Positions 1 to 6,615 are shown, numbered from the stretch's first letter. The stretch: 15,860 nt of DNA from an uncultured Bacilli bacterium (GCA_947631525.1 CANRLQ010000013.1:1-15860), one strand, 5' to 3'. Program-made: numbers and translations. The notes: generated by a model not told the origin, from the sequence alone.

Positions 1-19
1 ATTTAAGATTTTGAAACGA

Positions 20-66
20 TTGGTCCCAACAATCATTTCGCATGGGATTAATTAAAATGTACCAAT
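20..66 (-). ncRNA. Candidate structured mRNA leader, probably of rplM-rpsI (L13 leader-like)
   Basis: Seen in the sequence: on the minus strand AUUGGU (66-61) can pair with ACCAAU (24-19), and inside it CCCA (46-43) pairs with UGGG (28-25). There is a 14-nt bulge on the 5' side and a 14-nt apical loop. The structure begins at the expected transcription start of the consensus promoter at 71-99. No U-run follows, so it is not a simple terminator for truA. Known: low-GC Gram-positive bacteria often carry an autoregulatory L13 leader before rplM-rpsI, and rplM normally follows truA. Inference: this is that leader. rplM itself lies outside the window and I cannot match the Rfam consensus from memory. 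Confidence 0.5.
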
Positions 67-70
67 TAAA

Positions 71-99
71 ATTATATTAAAATATATGTAAAATGTCAA
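71..99 (-). promoter_or_regulatory. Consensus sigma-A promoter facing left, after truA
   Basis: On the minus strand the -35 box TTGACA (99-94) and -10 box TATAAT (76-71) both match the consensus exactly and are separated by 17 nt. The start point is expected around 62-67. The promoter lies in the gap after truA and faces off the left edge, where rplM-rpsI is expected. A perfect promoter fits a ribosomal protein operon. Confidence 0.85.
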
Positions 100-128
100 T
101 ATTTTATATACATTAAATTAACAATTTT

Positions 129-869
129 TTAATAAAAAACATCTTTCAAGTATAATCCCTCTGGATTTGCTGTTTTTCCTGCACGTCTACGATCTTCACT
201 ATTTATAATATCTATTATATCTTCACTTTTTCTCTTTCCTTCTCCTATTTCTATTAAAGTTCCAACAATATTTCTAACCATATATCTCATAAAGCCTGTT
301 CCTAAAAAAGAAATAGTTAGTTTATTAACATCTTTTAAGTTTCTTTTTAAATTTGTTTGTACTATCGTTCTTACAAAATCTTCAGTTTCCACATTAGCTT
401 TTGTAAACGATTTAAAATTATGGGTTCCTTCTATATATTTTAGTGCTCTTTCCATAGCAACTACATCTAATCTTTTGTTATATTGATAAATATAATTTTT
501 TTCGATAGGATTATATTCACCCATATTTATCATATATATATATTCTTTTGCTTTTACATTGAAACGTGCATCAAAATCATCATCTACCTCTACAATGCTT
601 TTTATATATATATCTTTATTTATTAAACTATTAAGTGCATTTTTTAACTTTTCAGGAGATATATCAGTTTCTAAATCAAAATGAGCCTTTTGATTTAACG
701 CATGCACTTTAGCATCTGTTCTACCAGATGCATGTATATTAACTTGTTTATCATTATTGATAACCCTAAGTTTTTTTTCTATTTCACCTTGTATTGTTTT
801 TGCTGATGGTTGCTTTTGATAACCTTTATAATTTGTTCCATCATAAGAAAAAGTCATTAAATAACGCAT
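129..869 (-). CDS. truA: tRNA pseudouridine(38-40) synthase TruA
   Basis: TruA converts uridines 38, 39 and 40 in the anticodon arm of many tRNAs to pseudouridine. The 246-residue protein starts MRYLMTFSYDGTNYKGYQ, the usual TruA N-terminus. It carries the catalytic motif GRTDAKVHA near residues 49-57, with Asp52 as the nucleophile, and the C-terminal RYMVRNIVGTLIEIG segment. The reading frame stays open 23 codons further upstream, but ATG at 869 is preferred. It gives the family start, follows a GAGGTG ribosome site, and overlaps the ecfT stop as TAATG, so translation is probably coupled. This is the last gene of the ecf operon, as in many Bacillota. Confidence 0.95.
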   Translation of the reverse strand: MRYLMTFSYDGTNYKGYQKQPSAKTIQGEIEKKLRVINNDKQVNIHASGRTDAKVHALNQKAHFDLETDISPEKLKNALNSLINKDIYIKSIVEVDDDFDARFNVKAKEYIYMINMGEYNPIEKNYIYQYNKRLDVVAMERALKYIEGTHNFKSFTKANVETEDFVRTIVQTNLKRNLKDVNKLTISFLGTGFMRYMVRNIVGTLIEIGEGKRKSEDIIDIINSEDRRRAGKTANPEGLYLKDVFY

Positions 870-1603
870 TATATACACCTCACAATTAATAATATAATAA
901 CATTTAATGTTATAAATATAGTATCTTTTAAATTCCATTCATTTATTCTATAATTTGTTCTCATTTTATTTACATCATATAATCTTAATTCAAGTATATC
1001 ACTAATATTATCAGATTTTTTTATTGAATTAACAAAAATAGGTATAATTATTAATTTTAATATTTCTAATTTATTCTTTAAGGTTTCTTTGTTATAATCA
1101 ATACCTCTTGCTTTTAAACTTTGAATGGTATTAGTTGCTTGCTCCAAAACTATAGGTATAAACTTCAAAGAAAAACTTATTGATAAAGCTATTTTGTTAG
1201 AGTTTATTTTTTTTAATGGTTTTAATAATAATTGTAATCCATATGTAAGACTATTTATAGGTGTTGTATACATCAATATTGAAGTTACTATCACTATTTG
1301 TACTATTTTGATAAGATTATTTATAGATACGAATATATTGATTTTAAAAATTAGGTTTATAACAAAAATAGATATTAAAAATAATTTTAATTTCAAAATA
1401 TTATTTAGATATAATTTATAATTTATCTTAGAAATTAAGATATATATAATTAAAATTACTAATAAAATTAAATTACTGTATATATTATTAAATAATATTT
1501 CAATTAATAGTATCAATGTTACTATTATTTTAGCTAAAGGATGCAAACTATTAAAAATAGAATCCTTATATATATATCTTCCAAATTTAATATCATTAAA
1601 CAT
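869..1603 (-). CDS. ecfT: ECF transporter transmembrane subunit EcfT
   Basis: EcfT is the membrane coupling subunit of energy-coupling factor vitamin transporters. It joins the two ATPases to exchangeable S-components. The 244-residue protein is hydrophobic, with segments around residues 25-60, 70-115 and 225-243, and has the HPLAKI motif at 21-26. Its two cytoplasmic coupling motifs should each read Ala-Arg-Gly. The first is present (KARG, 164-167), but the second reads ELRLYD (205-210), keeping only the Arg. The gene overlaps ecfA2 by 8 nt and truA by 1 nt. The sequence is extremely rich in Ile, Leu, Asn and Lys. No S-component gene is seen here, so the substrate is unknown; a shared (group II) module is likely. 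Confidence 0.9.
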   Translation of the reverse strand: MFNDIKFGRYIYKDSIFNSLHPLAKIIVTLILLIEILFNNIYSNLILLVILIIYILISKINYKLYLNNILKLKLFLISIFVINLIFKINIFVSINNLIKIVQIVIVTSILMYTTPINSLTYGLQLLLKPLKKINSNKIALSISFSLKFIPIVLEQATNTIQSLKARGIDYNKETLKNKLEILKLIIIPIFVNSIKKSDNISDILELRLYDVNKMRTNYRINEWNLKDTIFITLNVIILLIVRCI

Positions 1604-2414
1604 TTCTATATATATCCTTTATTAAATCGTTTATTTCATCTCTATAGCCTAGTTTAATATTTTTTTTATTATAAACTTTATCTGAAAATAGTATTATTTT
1701 AGGTTGTAATAATCCATATTTTTTTAATTGTCTACCATTTTTAAAAACATCGTATTTATTACCATAACTAACTATATTACCTTCATTTAATACAATTATA
1801 TTATCAGCTAATTTATGAATTAGTTCTATATCATGACTTACAATTATAATTGTTTTATTATATCTATTTTTAAGCATTTTAATTAATTTTATAAAATTTC
1901 TTTTACTACTATCATCAATTCCTATTGTTGGTTCATCTAAAATAATTATTTTAGGATTATAAATTAAAAGAGAAGCTAAGGCTATTTTTCGCCTATCACC
2001 ATTACTTAAAGATAATGGATTTAAATTTAAATATGATTCGTTTAAACCAACCATTTTTAAAGAATCTTTTACTCTTTTATCTATTTCATTAATGCGATAG
2101 TTAAAAATTTTTAAATTAAATTCTAATTCCTCTTTAACTATTTTATTAAAAAATTGTTGTTCTGGAAATTGAAACATAAAACCTATATTATGTCTAAATT
2201 TATCAATGTTTTCATTTATATTAAGATTATCTATTTTTATTTCACCTTTAGTAGGTTTATATAAATCATTAATCATTTTTATTAATGTTGTTTTTCCACT
2301 ACCAGTTGGACCAATTATAGCACTTATTTTCCCATTTTCAAATTTACAATTTATATCTTTTAAAATATAGCTATCACCATTTTGATATGATACATTATCG
2401 AATACTATTTCCAT
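1596..2414 (-). CDS. ecfA2: ECF transporter ATP-binding subunit, EcfA2 type
   Basis: This is the second ATPase of the ECF module and would form a heterodimer with EcfA1 beneath EcfT. The 272-residue protein shows Walker A GPTGSGKTT (35-43), the Q-loop in FQFPEQQ (Gln82; FQFPE is typical of EcfA2), and Walker B IIILDE with catalytic Glu161. The switch His194 lies in SHD. The ABC signature is altered: LSNGD (136-140) instead of LSGGQ. The start overlaps the end of ecfA1 by 10 nt and follows a GGTGA site inside ecfA1; the end overlaps ecfT by 8 nt. The assignment to A2 rather than A1 rests on gene order and the FQFPE motif. See the finding on the asymmetric ATP sites. Confidence 0.92.
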   Translation of the reverse strand: MEIVFDNVSYQNGDSYILKDINCKFENGKISAIIGPTGSGKTTLIKMINDLYKPTKGEIKIDNLNINENIDKFRHNIGFMFQFPEQQFFNKIVKEELEFNLKIFNYRINEIDKRVKDSLKMVGLNESYLNLNPLSLSNGDRRKIALASLLIYNPKIIILDEPTIGIDDSSKRNFIKLIKMLKNRYNKTIIIVSHDIELIHKLADNIIVLNEGNIVSYGNKYDVFKNGRQLKKYGLLQPKIILFSDKVYNKKNIKLGYRDEINDLIKDIYRNV

Positions 2415-3214
2415 ATAATATTCACCAGCTTATCCATATCAAACACTAAATTATCAACTAAATTATAGTATTTTAATTTTTGAGAAACTTCTACTATAAA
2501 TGGAATTTGAATATTTAATTTTTTTAATAATTTTTCTTGATTAAAAAATAATTTTGTATTTTCTTGTATTACTATATTTCCATTATTCATAACTATTATT
2601 TCATCTCCAAATAAAGAATCTTCTATATCATGAGTTATATTTATAATAGTTATTTTATTTTCTTTGTTTATTTTTTTTAATATTTTGTATATTTTATCTT
2701 TAGTTAAACTATCTATCATTGTAAATGCATCATCTAATATAATTATTTTAGTATTTACAGCAATTATTGAAGCAAGTAATACTAATTGTTTTTCACCACC
2801 ACTTAATTGATTTACATTTCTATATAGTAGCTTTTCGATATTTAATAAGGTGCTTACATAATCAACTCTTTTTTTGATTTTTTCTTTATCTAAATTCATA
2901 TTTTCTAATGTAAATATAATTTCATCTAAAACATTATCTTGAATCATATTATCATCAGGATTTTCAAATATAACACCTATTTTTTCCCTAATAGTTTTAA
3001 CATTAAATTCATTTAATATTAAATCATCTATTATTATTTTTGAATCACTTTTTTCTAATCCAGTTAAAATTCTAACTAAAGTACTTTTACCTGAGTTATT
3101 ATTCCCTATTATAGTAGTAAATGTTCCTTCTTCTATATTTAAATTTAAATCTTTAAATATTTGTTTTTCATTATATTTAAAATTTAATCCTTTTATTTCA
3201 ATAATATTTTTCAT
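2405..3214 (-). CDS. ecfA1: ECF transporter ATP-binding subunit, EcfA1 type
   Basis: This is the first ATPase of the ECF module. The 269-residue protein has Walker A GNNNSGKST (37-45), signature LSGGE (137-141), Walker B IIILDD (157-162) and switch His195. Two catalytic positions differ from the usual family pattern: the Q-loop Gln is Glu84 (FENPDDN instead of FQNPDNQ), and the catalytic Glu after Walker B is Asp162. The C-terminal tail, with IPFIVEVSQKL, matches EcfA1 proteins. ATG at 3214 is chosen because it follows a GGTGG site. An upstream in-frame ATG at 3226 falls at about the predicted transcription start and has no ribosome site. Confidence 0.92.
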   Translation of the reverse strand: MKNIIEIKGLNFKYNEKQIFKDLNLNIEEGTFTTIIGNNNSGKSTLVRILTGLEKSDSKIIIDDLILNEFNVKTIREKIGVIFENPDDNMIQDNVLDEIIFTLENMNLDKEKIKKRVDYVSTLLNIEKLLYRNVNQLSGGEKQLVLLASIIAVNTKIIILDDAFTMIDSLTKDKIYKILKKINKENKITIINITHDIEDSLFGDEIIVMNNGNIVIQENTKLFFNQEKLLKKLNIQIPFIVEVSQKLKYYNLVDNLVFDMDKLVNIIWK

Positions 3215-3233
3215 GTAACCACCCATAGTGTAT

Positions 3234-3262
3234 ATTATAATATATTTATATTTTTTTTACAA
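3234..3262 (-). promoter_or_regulatory. Predicted promoter of ecfA1-ecfA2-ecfT-truA
   Basis: On the minus strand TTGTAA (3262-3257) and TATAAT (3239-3234) are separated by 17 nt, a good sigma-A match. The expected start near 3226-3229 leaves a leader of only about 12-15 nt before the ecfA1 ATG. It lies directly downstream of the terminator of the preceding unit, so the ecf genes appear to be transcribed separately from the ribosomal operon. Confidence 0.7.
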
Positions 3263-3267
3263 TAATT

Positions 3268-3292
3268 TAAAAAAAATACTTTTCAGTATTTT
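3268..3292 (-). terminator. Intrinsic terminator after the prepilin-like gene
   Basis: On the minus strand AAUACU-GAAA-AGUAUU forms a perfect 6-bp stem (3290-3285 with 3280-3275) with a GAAA tetraloop. It extends by two A-U pairs and is followed by a run of eight U (3276-3269). It begins at the stop codon of the prepilin-like gene. It would end the dehydrogenase-prepilin transcript before the ecf promoter. Confidence 0.8.
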
Positions 3293-3665
3293 ATTCTTTA
3301 TCAACTAAATTAACTGTATATTTATATTTATTATTTGAATATTCGATTATTACTTTTGATTTTTCTAAATCATATTCTTTATTTGTATTTCTATTTATAA
3401 ATTCTCCATCAATATAGCCGTCATCATATAATTTTTTAACAGTTACCTCTTCTATTCCTTCATCTGTTTTAAATATGGTTATACCAACATTATCGGCTAC
3501 ATAACTTTTTGCACCTTCTATGATACTACTTTCTTGAATTTCGGTAGTTGATGTTCTAAAATCACTTAACATTTTTGTTATACTAGGAAAAGTAATTAGT
3601 GCTAACAAACCAATTATAACTATAACAGCTATAAGTTCAACTAATGATATCCCGCGATTATTCAT
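3291..3665 (-). CDS. Type IV prepilin-like protein (class III signal peptide)
   Basis: This 124-residue protein starts MNNRGISLVELIAVIVIIG, a textbook prepilin N-terminus. A short basic leader ends at Gly5, Glu10 is at position +5 of the mature form, and a hydrophobic helix (6-28) follows. Known: such proteins are cut and N-methylated by a PilD/ComC-type peptidase and assemble into type IV pili, competence pseudopili or related fibres. The remainder (29-124) looks like a small soluble head, with a charged helix and then probable strands; I do not recognise a specific pilin family. The ribosome site AAGGAAGGA lies in the last codons of the upstream dehydrogenase gene, 1 nt away. No assembly ATPase, platform protein or peptidase gene is in the window. 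Function beyond pilin-like is not assignable. Confidence 0.85.
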   Translation of the reverse strand: MNNRGISLVELIAVIVIIGLLALITFPSITKMLSDFRTSTTEIQESSIIEGAKSYVADNVGITIFKTDEGIEEVTVKKLYDDGYIDGEFINRNTNKEYDLEKSKVIIEYSNNKYKYTVNLVDKE

Positions 3666-3666
3666 T

Positions 3667-4419
3667 TTATCCTTCCTTTTTTAATTGAATATTATAACAA
3701 ATTTTTAATAATAATTTTTTTGGAACAAAACGATTTAAACAATAATTAAGCTTCATTAAGAATCCAGGAATAATAATAAGTTTTTTCTTAAACATTTTTT
3801 TAACTGCATATTTAGCAACATCTTGACTTTTCATTTGTTTAATACTAAATTTTACTTTAGCAACTTTATTAAATTCTGTATCAACTGGTCCAGGGCATAA
3901 AACAGAAACTCCAACATTACTTTTTATTTCTCTAAGTTCTCCATAAATTGATTCACTTAATCTAAGTACATAGGCTTTTGTTGCATAGTAACCTGCCATT
4001 AATGGCCCAGGTTGAAAAGCTGCAGCTGAAGCAACATTTAATATATATCCCCTATTTCTTTTTGTAAATTCTTGTAAAAATAATTTTGTTAATATATGAA
4101 GTCCTTTTATATTAGTATCTATCATATCTAATTCTCTATCCAATGATGTTGTCGTAAAATCACCAAAAACACCAAATCCTGCACAATTAACAAGTATTTC
4201 AATATCTTGATCTTTTACTTGATTGTATAATTCCATACAATTAAATGTACTAGATATATCTATATTTATTATTTCAGCATTTGTTTTTAATTCTGATTTA
4301 ATTTTTGTTAATCTTGTTTTTCTTCTTGCTACTAAAATTATATCATAGCCCATATTACTTAATTCTTTTGCAATATCAGCACCTATCCCTGAGCTTGCAC
4401 CTGTAATTAATGCTTTCAT
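3667..4419 (-). CDS. Classical short-chain dehydrogenase/reductase (SDR family)
   Basis: This is a 250-residue NAD(P)-dependent oxidoreductase of unknown substrate. The Rossmann motif TGASSGIG spans 6-13. Arg32-Arg33 after the second strand suggests NADPH preference. NCAG is at 78-81 and Asn103 is in DTN. The catalytic Ser131 and the YxxxK pair Tyr144/Lys148 are present, followed by CPGPVDTEF (175-183). All classical SDR catalytic residues are therefore intact. The C-terminal 40 residues are basic and hydrophobic, as in the DltE/YqjQ-like group, and may touch the membrane. It is the first gene of a two-gene unit with the prepilin-like gene, reading from its own promoter and preceded by an AGGTGAT site. 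Confidence 0.88.
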   Translation of the reverse strand: MKALITGASSGIGADIAKELSNMGYDIILVARRKTRLTKIKSELKTNAEIINIDISSTFNCMELYNQVKDQDIEILVNCAGFGVFGDFTTTSLDRELDMIDTNIKGLHILTKLFLQEFTKRNRGYILNVASAAAFQPGPLMAGYYATKAYVLRLSESIYGELREIKSNVGVSVLCPGPVDTEFNKVAKVKFSIKQMKSQDVAKYAVKKMFKKKLIIIPGFLMKLNYCLNRFVPKKLLLKICYNIQLKKEG

Positions 4420-4435
4420 AACATCACCTAATTAT

Positions 4436-4464
4436 ATTATATAATAATTATTAATATATTTCAA
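4436..4464 (-). promoter_or_regulatory. Predicted promoter of the dehydrogenase-prepilin unit
   Basis: On the minus strand TTGAAA (4464-4459) and TATAAT (4441-4436) are separated by 17 nt. The expected start is near 4429. That leaves only about 10 nt before the ATG at 4419, just enough to hold the AGGTGAT ribosome site. It lies immediately after the rplQ terminator. Confidence 0.7.
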
Positions 4465-4472
4465 ACATTATT

Positions 4473-4500
4473 AAAAAAGAAGACTATTTTTCGTCTCCTT
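4473..4500 (-). terminator. Intrinsic terminator of the S10-spc-alpha operon, overlapping the rplQ stop
   Basis: On the minus strand AAGGAGAC (4500-4493) pairs with GUCUUCUU (4484-4477), an 8-bp stem with one G-U pair and an 8-nt loop. The run UUUUUU (4478-4473) follows. The left arm and loop contain the last rplQ codons and part of its TAG stop. The expected result is termination of the ribosomal operon here. Confidence 0.7.
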
Positions 4501-4840
4501 CAACTATTTCTAAAATAACCATTAACGCATCGTCTCCTCTACGTTCAGTTAATTTTAATATTCTTGTGTATCCACCATTTCTATTTGCAAATCTTATAGC
4601 TAAATCATCAAATACTTTTTTAACTGCTAATTTATCATTTTGTAAAAAAGCTAATGCTTTTCTTCTTGAAACTAAAGAACCATTTTTACCATAAGTAACC
4701 ATTTTATCAAAGAATTTACGAACTTCTTTTGCTCTTGCTTCTGTTGTTTCAATTCTTTCATTAATAATAAGATCTTTTGTTAAATTAGCTAGCATGCTTC
4801 TTCTATGTTTGCATGTACGTCCTAATTTTCTATAAGCCAT
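4484..4840 (-). CDS. rplQ: 50S ribosomal protein L17
   Basis: L17 is a large-subunit protein near the tunnel exit. The 118-residue product has the signature start MAYRKLGRTCKHRRSMLANL, the ETTEARAKEVRKFFDKMVTYGK segment (32-53), and a C-terminus YTRILKLTERRGDDALMVILE. Length and sequence are standard for Bacillota. It is the last gene of the alpha operon, 14 nt after rpoA, with an AGGAGGT ribosome site. Its final codons form part of the operon terminator. Confidence 0.97.
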   Translation of the reverse strand: MAYRKLGRTCKHRRSMLANLTKDLIINERIETTEARAKEVRKFFDKMVTYGKNGSLVSRRKALAFLQNDKLAVKKVFDDLAIRFANRNGGYTRILKLTERRGDDALMVILEIVEGDEK

Positions 4841-4854
4841 AATATACCTCCTTA

Positions 4855-5805
4855 TTAATCATCTTCACGAAATTTAAGTCCCATATCTTTAATTTTGTCT
4901 ATAACTTCTTTTAAAGATTTTTTACCCAAATTACGTATTTTCATCATTTCTAATTCTGATTTTTCAGTTAAATCACCTAAAGTATTAATACCAGCTCTTT
5001 TTAAGCAATTGTAAGCTCTTACAGAGAAATCTAAATCATCGATTGATGTTTCTAATTTCTTAAGTTTTGAATCTTCTTGTTTAGCTGTCATAATACCTGT
5101 CATATCAGCAATTTCAGAAAGTTCAGTTAAAACATTAAAATGTTCAATTAAAATTTTTGCTCCTAATGCTACTGCTTCTTCTGGACGAATTGATCCTTTT
5201 GTATGAACATTTAAAATAAGTTTATCATAACTTGCATCTTGTCCAACACGTGCACTTTCAACTTCATAACTAATTCTTTCAATTGGTGAATATATTGCAT
5301 CAATTGGGATAAATCCAATTTTATTATTTTCTGCATAAACTTTGTTTTCATTTGATGGAACATATCCTCTACCATTAGCAATAATTAATTCCATATCAAG
5401 TTTTCCACCTTTAGATACAGTAGCAATAACATGTTCTGGATTAATTATTTCTACATCAGCATCACATACTATATCTGCTGCTGTAACCACTTTTTCTTCA
5501 TTTACAGAAAGTGTAACTGTTTTTAATTCATTTGAATTATTTCTGACAACTACACCTTTTAAATTTAGAACTATGGTTGCTACATCTTCTACTATTCCTT
5601 CAATTGTTTGAAATTCGTGCATTACACCATCAATTTTAAAAGCTACAATTGCACTTCCTGGCATACTTGATAACATTACTCTTCTTAAAGCATTACCAAT
5701 AGTTGTACCAAATCCTCTTTCTAAAGGTTCTAATTCAAATTTACCATAATTATTATTTTCTATATAATCAGTTATTTTATATATTGGTTTTTCAAAATTT
5801 AACAC
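4855..5805 (-). CDS. rpoA: DNA-directed RNA polymerase subunit alpha
   Basis: Alpha dimerises to nucleate RNA polymerase assembly and contacts promoters and activators. The 316-residue protein has the N-terminal dimer domain with LEPLERGFGTTIGNALRR (25-42) and LGAKIL. Its C-terminal DNA-binding domain (about 254-316) contains VRAYNCLKRAGINT and RNLGKKSL. The frame is open 18 codons further upstream, but GTG at 5805 is chosen. It lies 7 nt after AAAGGGAG, gives the family start (LNFEKPxYKI), and avoids an overlap with rpsK. The gap to rpsK is 19 nt. Confidence 0.97.
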   Translation of the reverse strand: MLNFEKPIYKITDYIENNNYGKFELEPLERGFGTTIGNALRRVMLSSMPGSAIVAFKIDGVMHEFQTIEGIVEDVATIVLNLKGVVVRNNSNELKTVTLSVNEEKVVTAADIVCDADVEIINPEHVIATVSKGGKLDMELIIANGRGYVPSNENKVYAENNKIGFIPIDAIYSPIERISYEVESARVGQDASYDKLILNVHTKGSIRPEEAVALGAKILIEHFNVLTELSEIADMTGIMTAKQEDSKLKKLETSIDDLDFSVRAYNCLKRAGINTLGDLTEKSELEMMKIRNLGKKSLKEVIDKIKDMGLKFREDD

Positions 5806-5812
5806 TTTAACA

Positions 5813-5820
5813 CTCCCTTT
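5813..5820 (-). promoter_or_regulatory. Ribosome binding site deciding the rpoA start
   Basis: AAAGGGAG on the minus strand, 7 nt before GTG 5805. It rules in the GTG start over longer in-frame readings that would run into rpsK. Confidence 0.85.
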
Positions 5821-5824
5821 CTTA

Positions 5825-6208
5825 CTATCCACGTGGACGTTTTGGTGGACGACATCCATTATGTGGTACAGGTGTTACATCAGTAATTGATAAAATTTCA
5901 AGACCAGCAGTTTGTAATGAACGAATAGCTGTTTCACGTCCAGATCCAAGACCCTTTACATGTACTTCAACTTTTTTCATTCCCATATCAAAAGCTGTCT
6001 TTCCTGCAGCTTCTGCAGCCATACCTGCTGCAAATGGAGTTGATTTTTTACTTCCTTTAAATCCCAAAGTACCAGCTGAAGCCCAACTTATAGCATTTCC
6101 TTCTTTATCAGTAATTGTTACTATAGTATTATTAAAAGTTGAATGAATAAAAGCTTTTCCTTCTGGTACATTCTTTTTAACTTTACGTTTTCTTGGTTTA
6201 TAAGCCAT
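5825..6208 (-). CDS. rpsK: 30S ribosomal protein S11
   Basis: S11 forms part of the 30S platform and helps shape the mRNA exit/E-site region. The 127-residue protein has AFIHSTFNNTIVTITD (19-34), GFKGSKKSTPFAAGMAAE in the middle and the C-terminal hallmark ITDVTPVPHNGCRPPKRPRG. It stands in the alpha-operon order rpsM-rpsK-rpoA-rplQ, 26 nt after rpsM, with an AAGGAGGT site. Confidence 0.98.
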   Translation of the reverse strand: MAYKPRKRKVKKNVPEGKAFIHSTFNNTIVTITDKEGNAISWASAGTLGFKGSKKSTPFAAGMAAEAAGKTAFDMGMKKVEVHVKGLGSGRETAIRSLQTAGLEILSITDVTPVPHNGCRPPKRPRG

Positions 6209-6234
6209 TTATATAACCTCCTTTTCAGTTACAA

Positions 6235-6600
6235 TTATTTTTTCTTATTAGCGACAGTTTTTCCTTTACCCTTACGAGTTCTTGCATTTCTATTTGTTCT
6301 TTGACCTCTTACAGGTAAACCTTTTTTATGACGAGTTCCTTGATATGAATTAATTTCCATTTTTGTTTTAATATTCATATTAACTTCACGTCTTAAATCA
6401 CCTTCAATAGTGTATTTATCAATTTGTTCACGAATTTTATCTAATTCAGTGTTATCTAATTGTCCAGCTCTTTTATTTGGATCAATTTTAGCATCACTTA
6501 ATATTTTATTTGATAAACTTCTACCAATTCCATAAATATAAGTTAATGCAATTTCAATTCTTTTATTATTTGGTATATCTACACCCTTAATACGTGCCAT
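6235..6600 (-). CDS. rpsM: 30S ribosomal protein S13
   Basis: S13 lies in the head of the small subunit and touches P-site tRNA and the L5 bridge. The 121-residue protein has MARIKGVDIPNNKRIEIALT at the start, YGIGRSLSNKIL (24-35), and a basic tail with RHKKGLPVRGQRTNRNART ending in KKK. Length is normal. It lies 15 nt after rpmJ with an AGGAGGTG site. Confidence 0.98.
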   Translation of the reverse strand: MARIKGVDIPNNKRIEIALTYIYGIGRSLSNKILSDAKIDPNKRAGQLDNTELDKIREQIDKYTIEGDLRREVNMNIKTKMEINSYQGTRHKKGLPVRGQRTNRNARTRKGKGKTVANKKK

Positions 6601-6615
6601 AAAACACCTCCTATA

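Noticed and set aside
1..128. The hairpin at 20-66 as a terminator of truA
   Set aside because: No U-run follows the stem on the minus strand, and a perfect promoter lies between truA and the hairpin.
870..938. A longer TruA with 23 extra N-terminal residues
   Set aside because: The extra part overlaps the end of ecfT, has no similarity to TruA starts and no ribosome site. MRYLMTFSYDG at 869 is the family start with GAGGTG before it.
1125..1421. A 98-codon plus-strand frame opposite ecfT
   Set aside because: It is rich in Ile, Phe and Asn because the opposite strand encodes a membrane protein in AT-rich DNA. It has no ribosome site or homology that I recognise.
870..3230. Possible foreign origin of the ecf genes because of even higher A+T content
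   Set aside because: The order ecfA1-ecfA2-ecfT-truA after the ribosomal cluster is ancestral in Bacillota. The composition difference is explained by Ile/Asn/Lys-rich proteins under weaker codon constraint than ribosomal genes.
5342..5611. Open frames on the plus strand opposite rpoA, map, secY, rplF and others
   Set aside because: They lie antisense to strongly conserved genes, lack ribosome sites and recognisable domains, and their composition follows the opposite strand. They are shadows.
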